Source: Rhynchospora pubera
Taxonomy: Eukaryota > Streptophyta > Magnoliopsida > Poales > Cyperaceae
Assembly (NCBI GenBank): GCA_028095005.1
Contig: CM051461.1
Coordinates: forward strand, 63,655,840 to 63,719,839
DNA length: 64,000 bases
Direction of reading: 5' to 3'
Each line of letters starts with the position of its first letter. The stretch's first letter is position 1. Under the pieces are notes generated by a model. That model saw nothing but the letters and a program-made list of their open reading frames with translations. It ran no database searches and was not told the DNA's origin. Positions 47,982-57,901 of the stretch are shown piece after piece. A program made the position numbers and the translations under genes.

Positions 47982-48273
47982 CTCTTTCCTTTCTTTTCAG
48001 GCACTAAGCTGCAAATACAAGCAACAAAGTGGGTAACCCTTTCTACAAGGAATATGAAGAATGAGATCATGCTGAATGCTTCGATGCAAGATGATCATAC
48101 CAAGTGTCATGGAAAACCCAAACAAAAAAAAAATTCCCATAGGTAAGTACATATTCTTTGTTTTTCTGTTTCTGTTTTTGCTGTGCTCACTGTACTGTGA
48201 ATTTGCTCTGGATTTTACTCTACTTGCTGGATAGTTGTATCCATTTGGGAAGGTCCCAACCTAGGTTGATGTA

Positions 48274-48464
48274 GGCCCTGATCAAAATCTCATTTTTTTA
48301 ACGTGAGATTTCATTTCATTTCATTTCGTTGGAAAATTCTTGATCATTATGAACGGATTTTGTATCATTTGGTTGGAATTCCTATGTAATTAGATCCAAC
48401 GAAATCCTATGGAATCAATTGAATTGAATTGAAATCCCGTAAAAAAACCATTTTGATCAGGGCC
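48274..48464. mobile_element. MITE with GGCCCTGATCAAAAT ends
   Basis: GGCCCTGATCAAAAT and ATTTTGATCAGGGCC are perfect 15 bp inverted repeats flanked by GTA on both sides. The interior is AATTGAATTGAATT-like. It lies upstream of the FAR1-family start codon, probably in a 5' untranslated intron. Confidence 0.75.
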
Positions 48465-49308
48465 GTAATCTTTCTCCTAGATATAGGGGATTTGAACATA
48501 CATACCTTTGGCAGAATGATGAGGAAAGAAGGGGAGCAGGCCGGAAGGGTGGGTGCAGAAGATGAAGGGGACTTGCAGCACTTGGGTTAGGTCTACCTCA
48601 GAATGACCTTGTAACAAAAGTGTGTGAGTGGGCCCATACACAAGTCAGAAAGAAATAAAGCAGTGGCTTGGTGGCAGTAACTGCAAAGTAATGCACAAAT
48701 ATCTATTCAGAGACTGTCACGTATGCTGCAGCTCAAGTAATTGAGAAACAACTTAATTTAATTGTGGCCACAGAAAGAAAAGGGGGAAGAATGATGGACT
48801 GACCTCAGTGATGTGATGAAGCGACCCCGACCCCGTCAAATTTGTTCTTGTTATTTTTGTTGTTGGGTAGGAAGGAAATCGAGAGGAATTAGGAATTAGG
48901 AATTAGGAATTAGGATCTTCGGGCCAACAGGGAATTAGAAGAGATAGTAATTGAGTATTAATTTATATAATTAGTAAAGGGAATTAGAAGTAGATGGAGG
49001 GAGGGAGGGAGGGAGGGAGGGAGGGAGATTTTGGAGGAGGCCAGAAGCAGAAGAGAAGAGAAGAGATTCCATTCGCGATTTGGGAAGTCTCGGGCTACGG
49101 CACTAATGCCAGCGTTCCCCTTCCTCTCCAGCCTCACTAAAGACCCCTTCCGTGCACCGACATTTACACCTGCCCACTTAACCACGGTCCCACGACTAGC
49201 AACATTGTGATGAGACGTTTATACCAGGTCCAGATTGCTTTTTAGGGTACAAGCCTATCCACCAATTGCGATATTTGGGACAACCCCTAGTTTATGCACG
49301 TATATGTC
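48465..49308. promoter_or_regulatory. FAR1-family gene leader and promoter region
   Basis: The probable 5' end of the minus-strand gene. It includes a GGGA microsatellite at about 48996-49027 and AGAAG repeats just after it, typical of purine/pyrimidine-skewed plant leaders. The transcription start was not identified. Confidence 0.35.
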
Positions 49309-49521
49309 GGGAGGGTATCCTCTGCCGACCTCAAAAGGTTGGCAGAGGACCAACTCTTGATCCGAGTCGTTTGATCTAATCTCGACGGTTAAAATTTTTC
49401 GGGCCTATCAATCTCAGTTACATGCACGGAGCTCCTTTAACCGTTGAAATTAGATCTAACGGTTTAGATCGGAAGTTGTCACTCTACCGACCTTAAAAGG
49501 TCGGCAGAGGATGTGATTCCC
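49309..49521. mobile_element. 213 bp MULE-type MITE, core family copy 3 with different ends
   Basis: Ends GGGAGGGTATCCTCTGCCG and the inverse GGGAATCACATCCTCTGCCG, flanked by a 9 bp duplication (GTATATGTC and ATATATGTC, one mismatch). The core contains CGGGCCTATCAATCTCAG, as at 2296 and 23321, but the ends match the larger element at 56511. Confidence 0.7.
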
Positions 49522-50135
49522 ATATATGTCCTCACATTTCAAAATTCCTTCCCATACCCCCGCAGGCCGCAGTGGCGCAGTAGTCATTATCATTAGCCCA
49601 TTATTAGCCAATTTAATTAACAATTTAACATAACAAATAACAATCTGTTGGCACGGACTCGGGGTCCTTGAGTCGAGCATATTTAGATTTGTGTTAAAGT
49701 GGCTGTAGGTATAGAACTTCTTTAGTATTGTATTTTGTTTCATTTTATCAAAATGAAACCGGATGACGCTGTCACTTTTTTTTGAAAAAAAAAAAAGACT
49801 TGGGGTCTTGACTCCTGTGCTATTTGCTGCCATCAAATCAAAGCGGAATGAATAATCCTCATTCCTGACCCGTCTCCATTATCCAATGTATGAAATGATA
49901 TGCGCTCATTATTTTTCCAATCCCATTTCACTCCCGAAATATCTCATGTTCATATAAAATTAAGCGATTAGTTTTTCAACCTGATAGGGCTTTTTAACTT
50001 CAGCTTCATTACATTTAGCTACAGCTTGAGGACGTCAGACCTCGATGGACTCGCAAACACCACGATCCAGGACTTCATTTCTAAGTTCAGCTTCATTACA
50101 TTTAACTGAAGCTCGAGAATCGAGAGCAGGTGATA

Positions 50136-51320
50136 CCGAAAAATTAAAAAATAATATTAAATTAATATAATATATTAAAATAATATCAATATAATAATTT
50201 TTTAAATAGTATCACAAGATCGGAATCCCGGATTCCTAACAAGGGCAGAACTGGATTTTTGACGTTTTGAATTATTTTAATATAATTCTATATTATAAAT
50301 ATTAGTTTAAAATTAATAGTTGTTATATTAATTTAATATGAATGGTTTTGTTTTATTTCTTTTTCAATTATGTAAAATATTGTTGTTCTTATTTTACCTT
50401 AATAATTAAATAATATTTTATGTTAGCCTCTATATATAATCAAATAATATATAATACGGCAATAATTAAAATATAAATTTTTTATTAAATATAATATTTA
50501 ATTAATTTATTTAATTAAATATATATTTAATTAATTTATTATTAAATATAAATTTAATTAAAATATAAATAATTATTTTATTTAATTAAAAAAATTGAAA
50601 AATTAAGTTATAAATTTTAAATTAATTTATATTAAAATTATAAAATTTGAAAGATAATAATGAATGAACAAGAGCATACATGCGTGAGAAGGGTCGGAGA
50701 CTTCACGCATGATAATCTAACGGCTGAAGTTATTGCCAACTGTATCAAAAATACAATACAGAGAGATGTCGGTATTTCCTTACCGGGCGTGAAATCTCTA
50801 TTGGAGAAAGAATACCGGAATGTGGTGCCCACTTATAGCAAGATTTGGCGTGGGCGAGAGAGAGCAATTGAACATCTTTTCGGATTGTGGGAAGATTCGT
50901 ACAACAAACTCCCGAGTCTTTTATTGGCTATACAGAGGACGACACCCGGGACGCAGATCAAATAGTTGTTTAAAAATTTATAATTTTAATGTAAATTAAT
51001 TAAAAATTTATAACTTAATTATTCATTTTTTAATTAAATAAATAATTATTTATAAATTAATTAAATTTATATCTAATTAAATAAATTAATTAAATATTAT
51101 AATTTAGAATTATATTAAAATCATTCAAAACGTCAAAAATCCAGTTCTGCACTTGTTAGGAATCCCGGATTCCGTAACTAGCTAAGATCGAATTCCCGAG
51201 TTCCGATCTTAGCTACGGAATCCCAGATTCCGATCTGGTGATACTATTTAAAAAATATTATTATATTGATATTATTTTTAATATATCATATTAATTTAAT
51301 ATTATTTTTAAATTTTTCGG
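50136..51320. mobile_element. 1.19 kb MULE with a transposase N-terminal fragment
   Basis: Ends CCGAAAAATTAAAAAATAAT and the inverse CCGAAAAATTTAAAAATAAT are flanked by CAGGTGATA and TAGGTGATA, 9 bp with one mismatch. The subterminal palindrome GGAATCCCGGATTCC appears once on the left and about three times on the right, the same motif as in the MULE at 10774. The inner GACGTTTTGAAT/ATTCAAAACGTC pair shows that the inverted homology extends inward. Confidence 0.8.
50660..50965 (+). CDS. MuDR-type transposase N-terminal fragment
   Basis: 101 residues beginning MNEQEHTCVRRV. It has the pattern of plant MULE transposases upstream of the catalytic domain: HTC near the start, TAEVIANCI, then RAIEHLFGLWEDSYNKLPSL and an AIQ...PGT end. 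The catalytic D-D-E region is absent and the frame stops at TAG, so it cannot act as a transposase. The frame is free of disabling changes, which suggests recent capture or truncation. Confidence 0.6.
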   Translation: MNEQEHTCVRRVGDFTHDNLTAEVIANCIKNTIQRDVGISLPGVKSLLEKEYRNVVPTYSKIWRGRERAIEHLFGLWEDSYNKLPSLLLAIQRTTPGTQIK

Positions 51321-51607
51321 TAGGTGATAGGTCCTAAGATTCATTATAAGCCCGGCCCAACGAATAGGCGGCCCAATATATCCTCTAGACCCAGAATACA
51401 CGTGGCGGCACAAAGGAATGGTTGTCACACAAATTACACAATCTCTGACAACACGATTATGTGCGTAGAAAGGACGTCAGAGGAATTCTCTAACAATGCA
51501 TAACAACAAACACACAATTCTGGATCGCCTCTATCCTTTTTACTTTGATTTTTTTTCTCGTTATTAGAGTAAAAAGAGAAAAAGACAACGAAAAGGTCTC
51601 ATAAACT

Positions 51608-52014
51608 GAGTTTAGCTACGGTGAGTCGCGAATCACGGATTCTCCGGTGAGTCGCGACCAAAACTCCTAGATCTAGATCAAAATGACCGATCCAAACTGT
51701 CCAATATGATCTCCCTATTGAAATCTCCATGTAGACCGAATTTTTCATTTTTTCGAAACTTTTAAGTATTTTTTTTTAAAATTTTAGAAAATCGTTAATC
51801 TAATTGGTTCTGAACCATTCAAAAACATCAGTTTTTAAAAATCCGAAAAAAATACTTAAAAATTTCGAAAAAAATAAAAAATTTGGTTTGCACGGAGATT
51901 TCAATAGGGAGATCATATTGGACAGTTTGAATCGGTCATTTTAATATAGATCTAGGAATTTTGGTCACGACTCACCGGAGGATCCGTGAGTCGCGACTCA
52001 CCGTAGCTAAACTC
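51608..52014. mobile_element. 407 bp foldback element with 10 bp duplication
   Basis: Near-perfect arms begin GAGTTTAGCTACGGTGAGTC and fold around a centre near 51800. It is flanked by the exact duplication CTCATAAACT (51598-51607 and 52015-52024). A 9-10 bp duplication indicates the Mutator group. The internal words GAGATTTCAATA and ATATTGG resemble the foldbacks at 43448 and 60810. Confidence 0.8.
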
Positions 52015-52024
52015 CTCATAAACT

Positions 52025-53900
52025 TCCGTAGATATGCGCACCTCTACCTTTTTACTCTGATTTGTTTTCTCTTTATCTGCTTGGAAGTTGGAAATCGGCC
52101 CTGCTCGGCTGCTCCCATCCACCTCCTCTTCGCATCTGATGGCTCGTGGTAGCATCTCTAAAAACCACTTCACATCTTTTTTTTAATATCTTTTTCATTT
52201 TCGTAGTAGACCGCTTCAAAACCAAGAAAATATATTTATAAACCTTCATGAGACGAGTACTCAAAAAAAAAAAAAAAAAAAAAAAACCTCTCATTTCTCT
52301 AACTCTATCTTTTGATGTCCTTACTCCGGACATTTGCTGACTCGTGGTAGCAAAATCAAAAAACCACTTCATCTCTATCTCATATATGCTCTATAGCCAT
52401 ACTTTTTTCTTACGAAGCTTACCAAACATGATTCATTCGTGGCAGACAATAATGCATGGTGTGAAGAACGGAAATAATGACATTTTGTGGCATGAAGTTT
52501 TATTTATTATACATCAAAAAATTAAATATAGTAATAGATTCGAGTGCTGAAGAATGCAAATTATGATGCTTCTTGGCATGTGCCGAATGATCATTTATTC
52601 AAGCTAAGAATTCTTCAACTTGTAAAATCGAGTTTGAGAAGCACCTCAATTTCAAATAGTACCAAATATTAACCAAAGATTAAAAAAATTAGCGAATTCC
52701 TTTTTTCTTCAACCATGGACTACTAAGTATATATATTAATAAATGAATGTATTCTAATCAGTACGATAAAAACAATTATAGAACATGAAAAGGAAAATAA
52801 TTTGTTGAACCACTCTTCAATACAAAATGGCATGCAATAACTGATGCAATTAGTTTGGCTCAATCTTGTTGATTTATTTAAACTCTTTTCAGTTTCTTCA
52901 TCTATTCTAATCTCAATCAATCCAAGGTTCACCAAACAATCCATTAATCCGATAAGCTAGCTAGCAAAAACATCATATACCAGAAATAGTAACCACGCAC
53001 TCTATATGTAATGAACAATTAGCCAAAATAAAACTAAAATTTATTTAGAAAAACAGATCGATAAATCAAGGATTACTATCTGACATTGTCTTTCTCTTAT
53101 AAGCTATAGCACTTGTGCAAAACCTACAAATTATAAACATGTGACCAATTGTGTAACCAAGGACCAAAATTCGTAATAAGCAACATAGAAAATGTGCTTA
53201 AGAAAAGAATTGATGCAGTCAATCGATAATACTTAGCTCTTGACGAGTTGAGAAGTCGAAGCAATGAAAAGGTGTTACAGACTGCCAGTACATTTGAAAC
53301 CACCAAAAACGATGTATGAACAAAGATTATATTAGTTAATAATGCGTTGGCAAACAAAACATGTAATCTCAATCAAACAATATTTTCTTACAGTATAAAC
53401 TCTTTTGACTAAGTATAATCTTTTTCTAATATCCCAATCAGCTCCTTAAGATGCCGAGAGTTTGACGAGTGACAACGTTGTCGGTTGTGTCAGTTTCTCA
53501 GGCTATCGTCGGAGAGATTGGATCAATGGAGGGAGTAGAAGAGGTGTTCTCTCTCCAAGAAGTGGTAGATTAAAGAGAGAGAGCCAGATTACGCACATGG
53601 TGCATGATTGAACGTCAAGAACATGCAGAATGGTCTTCGTTAAATAGAAAAGCAAACCCCACCTGTCGGCTGTCCCTGACATTTCCTTTTTTTAAATTCG
53701 TTTCTAAAAAGCTGATTGATTTCCACAAACCCAGGGGCAAAGATTTTGAAGATGGATCAGGCAACTGTTTAAGTTTTAAATAAAAATATTAAAAATAAAT
53801 CATTTCCACACAAAAATGATCTGGATGGGCGGGATAGGTGATAGGTGGGTCAGTGGGTGGGTCACTCTGCACGTGTGAGTGTTGCGACATGCATGAGCAT
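52025..53900. other. Intergenic stretch without supported gene
   Basis: AT-rich DNA with a 24 bp poly-A run near 52263. Small frames are unremarkable. A direct repeat of about 40 bp (near 51530 and 52036, CTCTA..CTTTTTACT) flanks the foldback. No recognisable protein or RNA gene. Confidence 0.45.
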
Positions 53901-53932
53901 GAGCATCACATTGACAAGTAAGCAAGCTGTCC

Positions 53933-53938
53933 ATATAT
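53933..53938 (+). promoter_or_regulatory. TATA box of the broken phytocyanin gene
   Basis: TATATA about 90 bp upstream of the former start codon at 54025, inside CCATATATACAG. A surviving promoter element is consistent with recent inactivation. Confidence 0.4.
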
Positions 53939-54024
53939 ACAGACCTATACCACCATGTTCATCCATTTTTCATTGTATTTGTTTGACAAACTGTGAAACA
54001 AATTATGAAATAAGTTCAACAATT

Positions 54025-55686
54025 ATGGCTGCCTTTCATTCTGCTAATCTCATTCTCTCTGCTTCAACCACCTATCCCGGCCGAACTTTTCCGAGTGGGA
54101 GGGCCCATGGGCTGGATAGTCCCTCCAACCCCAGATTTCTACCAAATATGGGCTTCATCACACAACTACACCGTTGGGGATGTCTTAGGTGAATATTCTA
54201 TATAAATTTAAATTCATTATATACAATGAGAATTAGTTAGATTTTCCTGTAACTATTTTGTGTACTTTCTTATATAATACAAATTTCAATTCCAATTTAA
54301 TAGACAGACAACACGGAGAGCTACACATAATTAGTTGCAAAAAAAACAATGAGGACGAGAAACACGCAAACAGCCCCATGTGATTTTTTTAGATTTTTTG
54401 TGGCATTATTTGTATATTCTCCTATGTGGCAAACTTAATAAACTATGTTTTTGAGCATGCAACAAGAAATACAGCTAGGTTGTTATGCAAAAAATCAATG
54501 AAAAAAAACAAAAGAAACGTAAGGGCAGCATATTCTTGTCTTTTTTCCGTCGAGCCCCTTCATCTTTTTAGTATTTTATCTTGAACCCTCAAACTTCTAT
54601 TACATAATTAAATATTTTCAGAAATTTTAGTTATTTAGATTAATTGTTTAAAAGTCTTCTTCAAATTTATTTTTATTGAAATTTCATGGATATTCTCAGA
54701 AAATTGCAAAGGATCTACTAATATATTTTTTGTCCCTACGTAAGATTTTAATATTCTTTTATCAATATTTTTAATTTAATGTATTTTCTTACATTTTAGA
54801 ACACATAACATTTTAATACATTTTAATACATTTTTAAAAATTTTTCAATATGTCTATTAATTTAATTTCCATAAATAGAAAGAATCTAATGCCATGGGTG
54901 TGTTTGGATTGTTGGAAGAAAGAAGAAGAAGAAGGAAGAAGAAGAAAAAAAATTATAAACAATCCAAACTCTTCACAAAGTTACACACTTCCCAATACTT
55001 CTTCCCACTTCTTCCCTTCTTCCCTTCTTCCCACACCTATCCAAACGCACCCATAGATTTTTTCAATGTTGTATGTTTAAATAGTTCTTAGAATTTTTTT
55101 GTTTAGTTATATACGAGCCTTCTTTGAATTCAGTTTGTGTTGTTTATTGTAAATGTCATTTATATTATTGGATTAGCACTCTTTTATTTTTGATTTATAA
55201 AGGAAAGATTGTGACCTGTTACTGATTTAATATATTGTATTTCTAAAATTTTTGTGTGAATTTTTTTTAGACTGATGTAACTTTTGTCTTTTTGAAACTG
55301 GTAAAATTTCAAAAGACATTTTTTTAAAAAAAAAAATAAAATACAAGATTTATAGCGTGAAATGTGAAACTATAGATAGTAATTTATTCATTTTCATTTT
55401 GTTTGTTGTTGCTTGATTTATTTATTTTTATTTTTCAAATTTCTCGCACGCCGGTCCCAGTTTTGTTCTCAACGTAAGAAAGTTGGAGTACGACAGGTGC
55501 AATTCAAGCCATCCGATGTACAATTTCTCGGATGGAATAGCACCTACGGCATTTGCATTGCTCTACTCCGGCAACGTTTACTTCATGTCGTCGAACTTTA
55601 ACACATGTGAGAAGGGCCAAAGATTGACTGTCGCCGTCTTGCCTCCGCACTTGCACACAACAACAATATCCCAACCGCCATCTTGA
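54025..55686 (+). pseudogene. Early-nodulin-like phytocyanin pseudogene (two exons)
   Basis: Exon 1 (54025-54188) encodes a signal peptide and FRVGGPMGWIVPP followed by WASSHNYTVGDVL, ending at a GT donor. Exon 2 (about 55438-55686) reads NFSHAGPSFVLNVRK, YDRCNSSHP, YNFSDGI and NTCEKGQRLTVAVLPP. This is the plastocyanin-like fold in order, with the canonical intron position. One extra base early in the signal peptide puts the ATG out of frame with the rest. At the exon 2 border the AG acceptor is missing and an extra A is present. The usual copper-ligand His before Cys is Thr (NTC), as in early-nodulin-like proteins. The intron holds a MITE at 54896. The family are extracellular, often GPI-anchored proteins. 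Confidence 0.75.
54896..55052 (-). mobile_element. GTTTGGAT-type MITE in the phytocyanin intron
   Basis: Ends GGGTGTGTTTGGAT and ATCCAAACGCACCC. The inner sequence is nearly identical to the copy at 32539, so it is one of the youngest members. No clear duplication. Confidence 0.75.
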
Positions 55687-55964
55687 ACTTTAAGTTGATT
55701 TATGCAATTAGTTAATAATAATTAGGAGTTATTTTTTCATATTTGCATAATAATATTAGATGTGCTGATGACTAGTTAATAATTGGATTTTCATTGAAAA
55801 ATCTTGAAAATAATTGGGGCTATTTTTTGAGGATTCTGGTTTTTGCATATGATTTTGTGATAATTGAGGGGGCTCTTTGGTAATTTATCCTGTCTTGGCG
55901 AAATGTCGTTTATTTTGCTTTACTTTTGCGTTGAATTTAGTACGATAGCACTTGTATGATTAAT

Positions 55965-56124
55965 GGTCATATTTGGATGGGGTTGAAAGAAGGAAGGAGG
56001 AAGAAGAAAGAAGGCCCAAATTTATTATAAACAATCTAAATTCTTCACAAAATTACACACTTTCCAATACTTCTTCCCACTTCTTCTTTTCTTTCCTTCT
56101 TCCCATATCTATCCAAACGGAGCC
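55965..56124. mobile_element. GTTTGGAT-type MITE with AAT duplication
   Basis: Ends GGTCATATTTGGAT and ATCCAAACGGAGCC flanked by AAT on both sides (55962-55964 and 56125-56127). It has the family interior. Confidence 0.7.
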
Positions 56125-56510
56125 AATGAGAATGAGGGGGAGCTGAGCTGGGATGGGAATCATGGGATGCCCACTGGGCCACTGCCCAGTGTGGTTGAGG
56201 CTTGTCTCTGTTACAAGTCATTTATAAATAATCACCAAGTCAGCAAAATAAAATAAAATTGTGTATAATAAATGAGGAAAAGAAATCTGGTGAAAGAAGC
56301 AAGCAAGAAAAACCTCACTTACACTTGGTGCCCGTTACGTTTTTGTACGAAACACTTAAAAAATTGAGGAAAAGTAGGCGAGGCCGTGAGGCGGTGAGGG
56401 TGAGGCTGCAAAATGAAAATAAAAGTTTTGAAATGCCACGTAAAATATCAAGGGTTTAATAAAAAAAAAGAAAAGAAAAACGTAAAAAAATCAAAGGCAA
56501 GTAGCCAATG

Positions 56511-57679
56511 GGAGTCGTACCCTCTGCGTGCTTTTTTTAAACGCGCAGAGTGCATGTCTGGTAATCTGAAGCGTCCAATCTCAATAGACGGTATGATTCT
56601 CTTCTCTATCAAAAAAGCCATCAAAAAAAAAAAAAACGAAAAACGCGCTTTTGAAGTATATATACGAATTCGTATCCCTTTTTCTATCGTCGCTCACTGC
56701 TACACGGCTACACCTCATCGTCGCTCTTCTCGAACAAATGATAATTACTTAACAGATTGAATTAAATTCTTATAACAAGCACCTTCAGAGATTCACAAAA
56801 AACTGTTCTAATGAACATTTCAAAGTCTTTAAGACTTATGAAAATAATTCCCAGGTTCAAACAGAGAGCACCACACCTAAATTGCAAAATTTCACTCCGG
56901 CATACCCCTAATCACACATTAAACATCACAATAAAAACTAATCAAGCCATTTACACTGAGTTCCAATTTCGTTTCTATATTCTTTTCAAATCAGAACTCT
57001 GCAATAGTTGTAATTCTCGGTTAATTCACTTGTTGAGGCAGCACTGCAGTTGAATGCCACCAGCAAGAGATCAGTCCCTCGAGCCATTTAGGCGTACCAG
57101 TAAGTAATAATACAAAAAGAGGAGGAGGTAACAATTCAAATCCAGTAAACCAATCAAGCCAACAATCAAACATATCTCGATTCAAATCCAGTGCATAATA
57201 ATACAATCAGTTCATACACGCAAGTTCAAAAATAGAAGAAAGAGAGGAGGTAAACAAAACGAGACAGTAAAAGCAAAGAGGAGGGGAGGAGATTGCGAGC
57301 TTCAATCGCTGCCGTCGGCCACCGTCAGTGATCAGGTAGAAAGGGAGGGGGGAGAGTGGCATTGAGTTCTAGGGTATGAGACAGTAAAGATGCATTCGGT
57401 CTCGGTGAGAGGCGGCGATGTAAAGAGCGGCAGTGAGCGGCGGTGAGGTGTAACCGTGTAGGGTTTGCTTCGAGAAGAGCGGCGATGAGGTGTAGCCGTG
57501 AGCGGCAGTGGGCGGCGATGGAGAAAGGGATACGATTTCGTATAGCGTTTTTCCTTTTTTTTTATTTTTGATGGTGTTTTAATAGAGAAAAAGATCCTAC
57601 CGTCCATTGAGATTGGACGCTTCAGATTACCAGACATGCACTCTGCGTGTTTAACAAAACACGCAGAGGATACGACTCC
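56511..57679. mobile_element. 1.17 kb MULE-type element with GGAGTCGTACCCTCTGCG ends
   Basis: Long inverted ends (about 110 bp, including CTGGTAATCTGAAGCGTCCA on the left and its inverse near 57610) are bracketed by GTAGCCAATG and GTAGGCAATG, 10 bp with one mismatch. The interior near 57240-57540 is GC-rich with GCGGCGATG-type repeats, possibly captured host sequence. The ends match those of the small MITE at 49309. Confidence 0.75.
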
Positions 57680-57805
57680 GTAGGCAATGAATTATTACGA
57701 ATGAACGAATGAATCCTCTCTCGCACTCTCCAGGGAGTCTCAGGCTCTCAGCACTCAGCTCCCAGCTCCGCCCCCACAGACTTGAAACAATAATTAATTA
57801 ATCGC

Positions 57806-57864
57806 TTCGATTCCGATTCCGATTCCGATTCCGATTCCGATTCCAATTCCAATTCCAATTCGTT
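57806..57864. repeat. GATTCC hexamer repeat in the UNC93-like leader
   Basis: About nine units of ATTCCG, shifting to ATTCCA, end about 40 bp before the UNC93-like start codon. Probably transcribed as 5' untranslated sequence. Confidence 0.85.
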
Positions 57865-57901
57865 GGATCCTACACTTGTAGTTGTAGCCTTGTAGGTAGC
57901 A

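Noticed and set aside
47523..48146. 207-codon plus-strand frame
   Set aside because: It lies antisense to the large first exon of the FAR1-family gene and is a shadow of its codon use.
53845..54192. 115-codon plus-strand frame
   Set aside because: It overlaps the phytocyanin first exon, but the protein fold is read in a different phase; the apparent frame is a consequence of the frameshift.
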